Source: CBDANW01 sp965197825
GTDB lineage: Bacteria > Acidobacteriota > Vicinamibacteria > Marinacidobacterales > DATDRI01
NCBI GenBank assembly: GCA_965197825.1
Contig: CBDANW010000003.1
Location: 2,914,001 to 2,978,000 of the forward strand
Direction: 5' to 3'
DNA: 64,000 nt
Below the pieces are notes generated by a model that ran no database searches, was not told the origin of the DNA, and saw only the letters and a program-made list of their open reading frames with translations. Both the position numbers and the translations under genes were made by a program. Positions within the stretch are counted from its first letter, which is position 1. Each line of letters starts with the position of its first letter. Shown piece by piece: positions 18,755-26,489 of this stretch.

Positions 18755-19047
18755 TCGCTTTCCTTCGCGAAGAAGGCCGCCGCCTTTTTTAATATTTCTC
18801 GCTCTTGCTCCAACGTACGCACTCGACGCCGTAGCGAACGGAGCTCATCACGTTCCGCCGTCGTCAGAGCCTCGCGTGGACCTTCACCGTGATCAACTTT
18901 GTATTGTTTCACCCAGTTTCGAAGGGCCGATTCCGTCAGGTCCAGTTCCTTAGCGACCTGGCCGATGCTGCCCTCGCCCTCCCTGAACAGCCGGACCGCT
19001 TCCTTCTTGAACTCCCCCGTGAACTTCCTGCGTCGTCGTTCTCCCAT
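18751..19047 (-). CDS. IS3-family transposase OrfA (helix-turn-helix)
   Basis: From the ATG at 19047 the protein of about 98 residues reads MGERRRRKFTGEFKKEAVRL, then GSIGQVAKELDLTESALRNW, a helix-turn-helix that binds the IS ends, and a leucine-zipper-like LRSLRRRVRTLEQEREILKKA ending. A longer start at 19089 lies in the terminal repeat and is less likely. Confidence 0.88.
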   Translation of the reverse strand: MGERRRRKFTGEFKKEAVRLFREGEGSIGQVAKELDLTESALRNWVKQYKVDHGEGPREALTTAERDELRSLRRRVRTLEQEREILKKAAAFFAKESE

Positions 19048-19766
19048 GGACGCCTCCAGGCGCATTGTCGCGCCTCGGTTGATGTCCACAAAACCCGGGC
19101 AGGGTCAGAAGCCTACAAGTGCAAGAGTGCCGACAAGGCGCGCAAGCGACTTCAGGCATTGGTGTCGTGGCTCGAGCGAAACGGCTACGACGAAGCTGCC
19201 GGAAGCCTTCGTGAAGGGATGGAAGAGACACTCACGGTCGTGAAGCTCGCGCTGCCCGCCTTACTTCGCCAGTCTCTTGCCACGACGAACGCCATTGAGA
19301 ATCTCAACGGAACCATTCGCAGAGTATCGAGAAACGTCAAGCGTTGGTAGAGTCCTTCCATGGTTCGCCGATGGACCGCTCTTGGCGTCGTCACCGCGCA
19401 GAAAAAGTTCCGGCGTATCAAAGGCTATCGCCATATGGGCGCTCTCGTTCACGCGCTTAGAAGCAAACAGAAATCTCTTGACAGCGATGAGTTTGACTGC
19501 CTAAGAGTATTCACAGGTGCCGCCGCTACCCGACCAAATTCAACAGCGGCCGGGACATCCCCTCCCACCATCGGATGGTGCACAGCAGCTTGATCGGAGT
19601 GAAAGGAAAGGCTCCGGATCGACTCGAGTGGCGACTGCCGCGGCTCATGGAGGAAGCGCTCCTTCACTCGGACCGCGAGACGGACGTTCGCGCCCGGTCA
19701 GTCGATGCAGCTACGGCCGCTGCGGCTGAAACGTCATGGCCCGCGGCCGGATCTGCCGCTTCCTAG

Positions 19767-19945
19767 CTCACACGCTGTCAATTCGACGGAGTCCTCGGGG
19801 TGGAGTAGTGTGTCTCTTTTCGCCTTTGGCGGGTGCGCAGTCAGATTTTCGACTGGCGGGAGCGGTGATCCCCTCAGTCCTGCCGTCAACCAGGCGTTTG
19901 TGTCCGGGCCTTCGGCGGTCCGCTACCGAGGACTGTTACCAAGCC
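19767..19945. other. Gap with no recognised gene
   Basis: Open frames occur on both strands but match no family I recognise, and there is no ribosome site. It is the leftover between the HNH gene end and the IS30 left end. Confidence 0.4.
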
Positions 19946-21019
19946 CGAATTCATAAAGTAAGTGCAACACAGCTCCCGGATGAGGTGACCTGGAATGTGC
20001 CACGATTCCTCAAACAACCAAGAATGGGGACTCGCTAATGACTTATTACCAAATCACCTCGGAAGAACGATACACCATCGCGGCGCTGCGACGGGAGGGA
20101 TTTTGCTCGGCCGAGATTGCGCGGCGCCTGGGGTGCCACCGGAGCACAATCTCGAGAGAGGTCAGGAGGAACAGCTCACGTAGTGATGGATGCTACCGGC
20201 CGAGCAAGGCCATCGAGAAAACGAACGGACGACGATCGCGGTCTCGCCGGAACCAGTACTTCACAAAGGCCGACTTTGCCCTGGTGGAGAAGAAGCTTAA
20301 GGCTGACTGGAGCCCAGAGCAGATCTCCGGCCACCTGCGCCTTCACGGCGAGCTCTCGATCAGCCACGAGACGATCTACACCCACGTCTGGCGGGACAAG
20401 GAGGCCGGAGGACATCTATACCGCCACCTTCGATGCTCGCCCAAACCTAGACGCAAGCGCCACAACAGCTATGACAGCCGAGGCCACCTGGCCGGGAAGC
20501 GTCATATCTCCGAGCGGCCGCCTTGTGTCGACAAGCGCAGTGCCGTTGGCCACTGGGAGATCGACACCGTGGTAGGAAAAGGCGCGCCGGACTGCGTAAC
20601 CACGCTCGTGGAACGAAAGACGGGCTATGCGCTGATCGGCAAGCTGTCCGACCGCACCATGTTCAGCACTAGTCAGCGAACGAAGATGTTGCTCCGGCGG
20701 GTGCCGGAGCAGGTCAAGACGATCACCGCGGACAATGGTACGGAGTTCCACGACTACGAATCCGTCGAGGAAGCGACCGGCGTCAAGTTCTACTTCGCAA
20801 CTCCCTATCACTCATGGGAGAGAGGCAGCAACGAGAACTTCAATAGCCTGCTACGACAATACCTGCCGAAGCGCACCAGCCAAGCAGCGCTCACGCAACG
20901 CGACTGCGATCGTATCGCAAACAAGCTCAACTCACGGCCCCGCAAGAGACTCGGCTACCGCACACCGGAGGAACGTTTCCATGGGCTCTAACGAATGGTG
21001 CGCTTCAAACTTGAAGTCA
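19946..21019 (+). mobile_element. IS30-family insertion sequence
   Basis: Imperfect inverted repeats of about 23 bases: cgaattcataaagtaagtgcaac on the left against the inverted ggtgcgcttcaaacttgaagtca on the right. The AAGTGCA-type ends are typical of IS30. The right end abuts the 3' part of the nitrilase pseudogene, and the left side shows no nitrilase sequence, so a deletion accompanied or followed the insertion. Confidence 0.7.
20038..20991 (+). CDS. IS30-family transposase
   Basis: The intact 317-residue protein opens MTYYQITSEERYTIAALRRE with a helix-turn-helix (FCSAEIARRLGCHRSTISREVRR, about 20-45). A second DNA-binding segment follows (WSPEQISGHLRLHG). The DDE core shows VGHWEIDTVVGK (Asp), TITADNGTEFHDYE (Asp) and YHSWERGSNENFNSLLRQYLPK (Glu), and the protein ends in the family pattern LNSRPRKRLGYRTPEERF. 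It has no lesions, so the element is likely competent. Confidence 0.93.
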   Translation: MTYYQITSEERYTIAALRREGFCSAEIARRLGCHRSTISREVRRNSSRSDGCYRPSKAIEKTNGRRSRSRRNQYFTKADFALVEKKLKADWSPEQISGHLRLHGELSISHETIYTHVWRDKEAGGHLYRHLRCSPKPRRKRHNSYDSRGHLAGKRHISERPPCVDKRSAVGHWEIDTVVGKGAPDCVTTLVERKTGYALIGKLSDRTMFSTSQRTKMLLRRVPEQVKTITADNGTEFHDYESVEEATGVKFYFATPYHSWERGSNENFNSLLRQYLPKRTSQAALTQRDCDRIANKLNSRPRKRLGYRTPEERFHGL

Positions 21020-21831
21020 CAGGCGGACGAGTGCCCTCGACAGTCCCGTCGAAGCCGAGGGCGTCGAAGCCAGCAGGCACATCGTCGGGACTCCGGGATG
21101 GATCAGCCGTCGACCTCGACCTCCACGTCTCGAACGCGTACTCGCGAATGGCGCAGTCCTGATCCGATGTGTGGAGCGGTCTCTTGGAACCGGTCATATC
21201 GCGTACGGAATTCCCCGCCTCCCCGTAGCTCCACCAGCCGGGCCAAACCGCCGCGTGCACCTCTTCCCCTTTTGTCGCCATGGCCGCCTTCAACAAAGTC
21301 ATGTGATTCTCGAAGCAGATCAGTCCACCGAGTCGACCGAAGTACGTGTCGAACACCCGGAGGTCGGAGGCGTCTCCGCGCCCCCAGAAAAACCGCTCTT
21401 GATGGGTGGGCATGAGCTTGCGGTGTCTTCCCAGGATCTGTCCGTCGCGCCCAATGACAGCAACGTGTTGTACAAAGTGGCCGATCCCTGCCGATCGTCT
21501 CGCTCATTGAGCCCGATGACCGCCACCAACCCGGCCTCGGCAGCCGCACGACATAGAAGATCGGTCTCGGGACCCGGTATGTCGACGGCTGCTCGTAGAA
21601 ATCGACGACCGTCTCTTTCCAGAGAGCCGCCGATTCGGGTGAGGTATAGCCGAAGTTGTTACGCCAGTAAGGATAAGTAGGTATGCCGGTCTCGGGCGTG
21701 ACGAGGAGCTCTACGCCTTGCCGTCCCGCCTCCAACATGGTCTCGGCGTATTTCTCCACGGTCTCGCGCTTTTTCATGAAAACGGGCGTAATCTGTGCGG
21801 CGGCGACCTTGAGGGGGCGCTTGCTAGACAT
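21020..21831 (-). pseudogene. Nitrilase-superfamily hydrolase, frameshifted and truncated
   Basis: The start MSSKRPLKVAAAQITPVFMKK leads to the catalytic Glu in LLVTPETGIPTYPYW. After a shift near 21560 the frame reads GLVAVIGLNERDDRQGSATLY. After another near 21470 it reads GRDGQILGRHRKLMPTHQERF (catalytic Lys) and GGLICFENHMTLL (catalytic Cys), then GWWSYGEAG and CAIREYAFE. The 3' end is lost at the IS30 boundary. It follows gcvP by 3 bases and was probably the last gene of that operon. All three catalytic residues survive, so loss of function comes only from the lesions. Confidence 0.72.
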
Positions 21832-21834
21832 GAT

Positions 21835-24702
21835 TTACTCGTAGTCTTCTATTGGCGGGCAGGTACACATCAAGTTTCGGTCGCCGTAGGCGTTATCGAT
21901 CCGAGCCACCGGCGGCCAGAACTTGTGCTCTCGCACCCAGGGAGCCGGAAAGGCGGCTTGCTCGCGGCTGTAAGGACGGCTCCAGACGTCCGCGGTCACC
22001 ACGTGTGCGGTGTGCGGGGCGTTCTTCAGAACGTTGTTCTCGCGATCCGCTCGGCCTTCTTCGATCTCTCGGATCTCGTTGCGAATCCCAATGAGAGCAT
22101 CGCAGTAGCGATCGAGCTCGGACTTGGACTCGCTCTCGGTCGGCTCGACCATCAAAGTTCCCGCGACAGGCCAAGACATGGTGGGAGCGTGGAACCCATA
22201 GTCCATGAGTCGTTTTGCGATGTCCTCGACCTCGATACCGGCGCTCTTCTTGAAAGGACGGCCATCGAGAATGAACTCGTGAGCCACGCGCCCGTTCTTT
22301 CCGGTGTAGAGAATCCCGTAGTGGCCTTCGAGGCGCTTCGCCATGTAGTTCGCATTGAGAATGGCAACCTCGGTCGCTTTGGTGAGCCCTTTCGCCCCCA
22401 TGAGCGCGATGAACGCCCAGGAGATCGGAAGGATGCTCGGGCTTCCGTAGGGCGCTTCCGAAACCGGTCCAATGGCTTGCTCGCCTCCCATTGCCGCCAA
22501 AGGATGCCCGGGGAGAAACGGCGCGAGGTGCTCGGCGACACAGATCGGCCCCATGCCCGGTCCCCCACCTCCGTGCGGGATGCAAAACGTCTTGTGGAGG
22601 TTGAGATGACAGACATCCGCGCCCATGTCACCCGGTCGGGTAAGCCCAACCTGAGCGTTCATGTTGGCGCCGTCCAAGTAGACCTGTCCGCCATGGGTGT
22701 GGACGATCTCGCAAATCCTCTGAATCCCCTCTTCGAAGACACCGTGCGTCGAAGGGTAGGTGATCATCAAAGCCCCGAGTGATTCACTGTGCTCGGCAGC
22801 CTTCGCCTCCAGATCGTCAACATCAATGTTGCCCCGCGCATCGCAGACCACCGCGACGACTTTGAATCCCGCCATCACCGCACTCGCGGGGTTCGTGCCG
22901 TGCGCCGACACCGGTATCAAGCAAACGTTACGCCCACCCTCGCCCAGGCTTTGGTGATAGGCGTGAATGACCAAGAGGCCCCCGTACTCTCCTTGCGATC
23001 CGGCGTTCGGCTGCAGCGAGACGCCACCGAGTCCGGCGATCTCACCGAGCCACTTTTCGAGCTGTGCGAAGAGCTCTTGGTAGCCCTCGGTTTGATCCGC
23101 AGGGGCGAAGGGGTGGAGAGCGGCAAAGCCAGGCCACGTGATCGGCGTCATCTCCGTCGTCGCATTCAACTTCATGGTGCACGAGCCAAGAGGAATCATC
23201 GAAGTGGTCATGGACAGGTCGCGTGCCTCGAGTCGATGCATGTACCGCAACAACTCGTGCTCCGAGTGATACCGGTGAAAAGCCTCGTGAGTCATGAAAG
23301 GGCTGGTGCGGGCGAGAGGCAACGGAATCTCGGAATTCATCTCGTCCGCCAACTCCTCGACGGTGAAGGAAACCGAAGCAGAACCTGAGAAGACTTCTAG
23401 CAAGGCCTTCACGTCATCGGCGGTCGTCGTTTCATCGAGCGACACCCCGACCGATCCGTCCTCGAGCTCCCGGAGGTTCATCCCGTGCGAGCGAGCGTTA
23501 CGATGAACGGCTTCGGCACCATCCGCAGGAAGTCTCACTTTCAACGTATCGAAGAAGAGCTCGCGGCCCACGTCGAGCTTCAGCCGCTCGAGGCCACGTG
23601 CGAGCGCCGCGGTGAGACCGTGGACGCGCCGCGCGATCGCGAGCAGTCCTTCGGGTCCGTGATAGACCGCGTACATGCTCGCCAGAATCGCGGGAAGCAC
23701 CTGTGCGGTGCAGATGTTGCTGGTGGCGCGGTCTCGCCGGATGTGCTGCTCGCGCGTCTGGAGCGCCAAGCGGTAGGCCGGTCTACCCTCCGCGTCCTGC
23801 GAGACACCGACGATCCGCCCCGGAACACGCCGAGCGTGCTTCTCTCGAGTTGCCAAGAAGGCCGCGTGAGGACCGCCGAAACCGAGCGGCACGCCGAAGC
23901 GTTGCGTCGAGCCGACCGCGATGTCGGCTCCGCATTCTCCCGGCGGGAGAAGCAGGGTGAGTGCCAAGAGATCCGTCGCCACCGCCACCGTGGCGCCGCC
24001 CGCGTGCGCGCGCGCGATCGCGTCGCTGGGATCGCGAACCACCCCGTCCGTACCTGGGTACTGCAGGAGCACGCCGAAGAGATCGGCGTCTGCGAAATCG
24101 GCTGCCCGCGGCGACCCCACCTGGATGCGGATTCCGAGGGGTTGCGCGCGCGTTTCCAGAACCGCGATGGTCTGCGGATGACAGTCCTCCGAGACGAAGA
24201 AGACTTTCCGCTTTGTCCCTTCTGCCCCGTGGATGGCCAGGCACATGCTCATGGCTTCGGCCGCCGCGGTGGACTCGTCTAGTAACGAAGCGTTGGCAAG
24301 TGGCAGGCCGGTCAGATCGGCGACCATGGTTTGGAAATTGAGAAGCGCTTCTAAACGTCCCTGGGCTATCTCCGACTGATAGGGTGTGTACTGCGTATAC
24401 CAGCCCGGGTTCTCCAGGATATTGCGCTGGATGACGGGGGGTGTGATGCAGTCGTGGTAACCCATGCCCTGGAAGGAGCGAAAGACTCGATTACGCTCCG
24501 CAAGCTGTCGCAACGCGTCGATGAGCTCCCGCTCGCCGCGGGCTTCGGGAATGTCGATGGAGCTCCGCAGACGGATGCTCTCCGGGATGGTGGCATCGAT
24601 CAGCTCATCGAGAGAGGAGATGCCCAACGTCCCGAGCATCGTTGCGATGTCCTCGTCACTGGGCCCGATGTGCCGGCGCGGAAAGGTATCGCTCTCACTC
24701 AT
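21835..24702 (-). CDS. gcvP: Glycine dehydrogenase (aminomethyl-transferring), P protein
   Basis: The protein is a single chain of about 955 residues, the fused P1-P2 form. It decarboxylates glycine with PLP and passes the aminomethyl group to lipoyl-GcvH. N-terminal FPRRHIGPSDEDIATML; the PLP lysine lies in LNLHKTFCIPHGGGGPGMGP in the C-terminal half; the glycine-rich and substrate regions are intact. I use the ATG at 24702 (MSESDTFPRRH) because aaagg lies upstream and the family usually begins just before FxxRHIGP; an ATG 12 codons earlier is possible. It is third in gcvT-gcvH-gcvP. Confidence 0.95.
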   Translation of the reverse strand: MSESDTFPRRHIGPSDEDIATMLGTLGISSLDELIDATIPESIRLRSSIDIPEARGERELIDALRQLAERNRVFRSFQGMGYHDCITPPVIQRNILENPGWYTQYTPYQSEIAQGRLEALLNFQTMVADLTGLPLANASLLDESTAAAEAMSMCLAIHGAEGTKRKVFFVSEDCHPQTIAVLETRAQPLGIRIQVGSPRAADFADADLFGVLLQYPGTDGVVRDPSDAIARAHAGGATVAVATDLLALTLLLPPGECGADIAVGSTQRFGVPLGFGGPHAAFLATREKHARRVPGRIVGVSQDAEGRPAYRLALQTREQHIRRDRATSNICTAQVLPAILASMYAVYHGPEGLLAIARRVHGLTAALARGLERLKLDVGRELFFDTLKVRLPADGAEAVHRNARSHGMNLRELEDGSVGVSLDETTTADDVKALLEVFSGSASVSFTVEELADEMNSEIPLPLARTSPFMTHEAFHRYHSEHELLRYMHRLEARDLSMTTSMIPLGSCTMKLNATTEMTPITWPGFAALHPFAPADQTEGYQELFAQLEKWLGEIAGLGGVSLQPNAGSQGEYGGLLVIHAYHQSLGEGGRNVCLIPVSAHGTNPASAVMAGFKVVAVVCDARGNIDVDDLEAKAAEHSESLGALMITYPSTHGVFEEGIQRICEIVHTHGGQVYLDGANMNAQVGLTRPGDMGADVCHLNLHKTFCIPHGGGGPGMGPICVAEHLAPFLPGHPLAAMGGEQAIGPVSEAPYGSPSILPISWAFIALMGAKGLTKATEVAILNANYMAKRLEGHYGILYTGKNGRVAHEFILDGRPFKKSAGIEVEDIAKRLMDYGFHAPTMSWPVAGTLMVEPTESESKSELDRYCDALIGIRNEIREIEEGRADRENNVLKNAPHTAHVVTADVWSRPYSREQAAFPAPWVREHKFWPPVARIDNAYGDRNLMCTCPPIEDYE

Positions 24703-24759
24703 CTTGGGCAGGCCTTTCGTGTTAGGTGTTTTGATCATCTTGACCGCCTGGACCGCCCT

Positions 24760-25149
24760 TCAATCGCTTCCTTCCTTTTCGATGTGCTCCTGGTACTGGG
24801 AGGCGGTAAGCAGCTTTCCGAGCTCGGTCGCATCATCGACGCGGAGGACGATCAGCCAGGACTTGCCGTGAGGATCCTTGTTTACCTCCTCCGGCGATCC
24901 CACCACGTCTTGGTTGACGTCCATGACCTCGCCACCGACGGGGCAGAAGAGCTCGGAGACCGCCTTGACCGACTCGATGGTGCCGAAGACGCCGTTGGCT
25001 TTGAACTTCTTTCCCACCTCGGGCAGTTCGACATAGACGACATCCCCGAGCTGCCTCTGGGCGTGGTCCGTAATGCCGACGGTTCCACGGTCGCCTTCCA
25101 TCTTGATCCACTCGTGCTCTGGGGAGTATTGGCGATCATCAGGGTACAT
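24760..25149 (-). CDS. gcvH: Glycine cleavage system H protein
   Basis: The protein of about 129 residues from the ATG at 25149 carries aminomethyl groups between P, T and L proteins. The lipoylation lysine is in IESVKAVSEL (about Lys62), inside the usual lipoyl-domain hairpin. YSPEHEWIKMEGDRGTVGIT at the N-terminus is characteristic. The longer upstream frame overlaps gcvT and was rejected. gcvT ends 34 bases upstream. Confidence 0.96.
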   Translation of the reverse strand: MYPDDRQYSPEHEWIKMEGDRGTVGITDHAQRQLGDVVYVELPEVGKKFKANGVFGTIESVKAVSELFCPVGGEVMDVNQDVVGSPEEVNKDPHGKSWLIVLRVDDATELGKLLTASQYQEHIEKEGSD

Positions 25150-25183
25150 GTGCGTCTCCAGTCGGGCACTCGCCGCGCTCACA

Positions 25184-26317
25184 TCAATGTATTCTAGCGC
25201 TCCCCGCCGTGCCAGCAGGCACTTTCTTCCTCTTGTAGAACGGGGTTGGAACCACACGGGCCTTGACGTGACGGCCGCGGACGTCGATTTCGAGCTCACT
25301 TCCAGGCGACCAAGCAGAAGGAGGCAAATAACAAAGCCCGATCGCTTTCTTCAGATAGGGCGCGAAGCTGCCGCTGGTCACGTCTCCCTCGAACTCGCCG
25401 CCAACCAGGACGGGATACCCGCTCCGGGCAATCCCGCGGTCGGCCATCTCGAAACCCACCAGCTTCCTCGAGATCCCCGCTTCTTTTTGCCGTGCCAAAA
25501 CGTCGCGCCCGAGAAAGTCCCCCTTGTCGAACTTCACGAGCCAAGCGAGATCCGCCTCCAGCACGGTGTGCTCTTCGTCGATGTCGTTTCCATAGAGCGC
25601 CATCTTGGCTTCGAGACGCAGAGTATCGCGCGCGCCCAATCCCACGGGTCTCAGCCCGTGAGACCCACCCACGTCCAGGAGGCGGCGCCAGATCGCTTCC
25701 GCCGTTTCCGCTTGGACCAGAAGCTCGAAGCCGTCTTCACCGGTGTAGCCGGTCCGGCAAATGATAGCCTCTTGCCCGGCAACCTCTCCCTTGACGAAGT
25801 GGTAATTCTTCAACTCTTCCAGCACGGCCGCCTGCGTGAGAGCACCGAGGATGTCCTGGGCGCGCGGTCCTTGAAGCGCCATGAGGGCGTATCGATCGCT
25901 CACGTCCGTGACCTCACCCTCGCCGTCGCGATGCGACTCGATCCAGTCAAGATCCTTCTCGATGTTCGCGGCGTTGACCACGGCCAGGTAGCTGGAATCT
26001 CCCAACCGATAAATGATCAGGTCGTCGATGAAGCATCCCTTCGGCGTGGTGAGGGCGGAGTACTGCGCCTTCCCGACCGTGAGTCGGGACACATCGTTGG
26101 GCGTCAACCGCTGGAGGAGCCCGAGTGCCCCCGCCCCCTCGATCAGGAGCTCGCCCATGTGACTCACGTCGAAGAGTCCAGCCGCGTTGCGAACCGCGAG
26201 GTGCTCGGCTACGACCGCACCATAGTCCACCGGCATTTCCCAGCCGGCGAAGTCCACGAGCCGTGCATTGAGTTCTCGATGAACGGAGTTGAGTGGCGTT
26301 CTCTTAGGTGACACCAT
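25184..26317 (-). CDS. gcvT: Aminomethyltransferase, T protein
   Basis: The protein of about 377 residues transfers the methylene group from GcvH to tetrahydrofolate, releasing ammonia. Motifs: RTPLNSVHRELNARLVDFAGWEMPV, GLFDVSHMGELLIEG, TGYTGEDGFEL (folate-binding Glu region) and GLGARDTLRLEAKMALYGND, followed by the C-terminal barrel domain with GFEMADRGIARSGYPV. The ATG at 26317 is used; upstream codons lie in the divergent promoter region. No glycine riboswitch was recognised upstream. Confidence 0.95.
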   Translation of the reverse strand: MVSPKRTPLNSVHRELNARLVDFAGWEMPVDYGAVVAEHLAVRNAAGLFDVSHMGELLIEGAGALGLLQRLTPNDVSRLTVGKAQYSALTTPKGCFIDDLIIYRLGDSSYLAVVNAANIEKDLDWIESHRDGEGEVTDVSDRYALMALQGPRAQDILGALTQAAVLEELKNYHFVKGEVAGQEAIICRTGYTGEDGFELLVQAETAEAIWRRLLDVGGSHGLRPVGLGARDTLRLEAKMALYGNDIDEEHTVLEADLAWLVKFDKGDFLGRDVLARQKEAGISRKLVGFEMADRGIARSGYPVLVGGEFEGDVTSGSFAPYLKKAIGLCYLPPSAWSPGSELEIDVRGRHVKARVVPTPFYKRKKVPAGTAGSARIH

Positions 26318-26417
26318 CGCGAGCCCTATGGTAGGGTGCCATCCTATCAGAGTGGTCAACGGGGTTCGCGCCGTCCATTTCACTGCCTCTATGGTACGGA
26401 TGTCGAGGGAACGGCTC

Positions 26418-26446
26418 TTGCTGCCATGACGAGAGCCTCTTATAAT
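26418..26446 (+). promoter_or_regulatory. Sigma70-type promoter for the GspE-like gene
   Basis: TTGCTG (26418-26423), a 17-base spacer and TATAAT (26441-26446) lie 40 bases ahead of the GspE-like ATG, in the divergent region shared with gcvT. Confidence 0.55.
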
Positions 26447-26489
26447 AGAGTCGGTTAGGGCGTTTCCCTACAACTAGCCAACCGGCACT

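Larger units (their letters stand above)
17845..19107 (-). mobile_element. IS3-family insertion sequence, complete
   Basis: This 1263-base element has imperfect inverted repeats of about 25 bases: tgaccttgcccagg...gtggacag on the left, and tgaccctgcccggg...gtggacat read from the right end. It holds overlapping orfA and orfB. The flanks share only GA, so the target duplication is unclear. The other copy at the window start is nearly identical over its visible 204 bases, implying recent transposition. Confidence 0.85.
16942..19464 (+). pseudogene. IS256/Mutator-type transposase, three lesions
   Basis: N-terminal part: MPRKSKKPVRKQTHS, with RTHNHCGSTNGELSFGGRRI. After a frameshift near 17270 the core follows: LMLDGLEVAGQTVVVTLG (Asp), CVVDGGKGIRKALVDVLGD (Asp) and QRCQIHKLRNL. 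IS3 interrupts it at 17845, and the frame resumes at 19108 with AYKCKSADKARKRLQ and TTNAIENLNGTIRRVSRNVKRW (Glu). An in-frame TAG (19348-19350) precedes the ending RRIKGYRHMGALV. It cannot make active protein. Confidence 0.75.
16836..19562 (+). mobile_element. IS256/Mutator-like element, inactivated, with nested IS3
   Basis: Imperfect inverted repeats of about 40 bases mark the ends: ggggatgtcccgcc with tgttgaatttggt and tagcggcggc on the left, and the same blocks inverted at 19525-19562. Flanks ttccacca and tcccacca suggest an 8-base target duplication with one change. The element carries a broken transposase and is itself interrupted by IS3. Confidence 0.65.
16627..19766 (+). pseudogene. 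HNH endonuclease gene split by an IS element
   Basis: The left part (16627-16835) reads QYPYGKTCLQVLERDRYVCG, YPGCGTMANLHVHHIVF and SPENLLTLCVFHQ, with the zinc cysteines and the HVHH of an HNH nuclease. The IS256-like element begins at 16836. Beyond its right end the frame resumes as HRMVHSSLIGVKGKAPDRLEWRL and stops at 19764-19766. Joining the two restores LCVFHHRMVH, the last part of the HNH motif, in frame. The N-terminal part of the protein is missing. Confidence 0.65.

Noticed and set aside
11887..19350. Use of TGA or TAG as a sense codon
   Set aside because: TGA and TAG end many intact genes here, the in-frame cases are few and in genes with other decay, and no recoding element was seen.
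16836..21019. A single composite transposon or defence island
   Set aside because: The IS elements are of different families, nested or abutting with their own ends, and the cargo consists of broken genes; nothing indicates one mobile unit or a defence operon.
21718..22782. Long plus-strand open frame opposite gcvP
   Set aside because: gcvP is a conserved, intact gene on the minus strand, and high GC produces long antisense frames. The plus-strand translation matches no family.
25073..26311. 412-codon plus-strand frame opposite gcvT
   Set aside because: It is an antisense shadow of the intact T-protein gene; no ribosome site and no domain.
26318..26489. Glycine riboswitch in front of gcvT
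   Set aside because: The interval lacks the paired aptamer cores expected for a glycine riboswitch; only a divergent promoter is visible.
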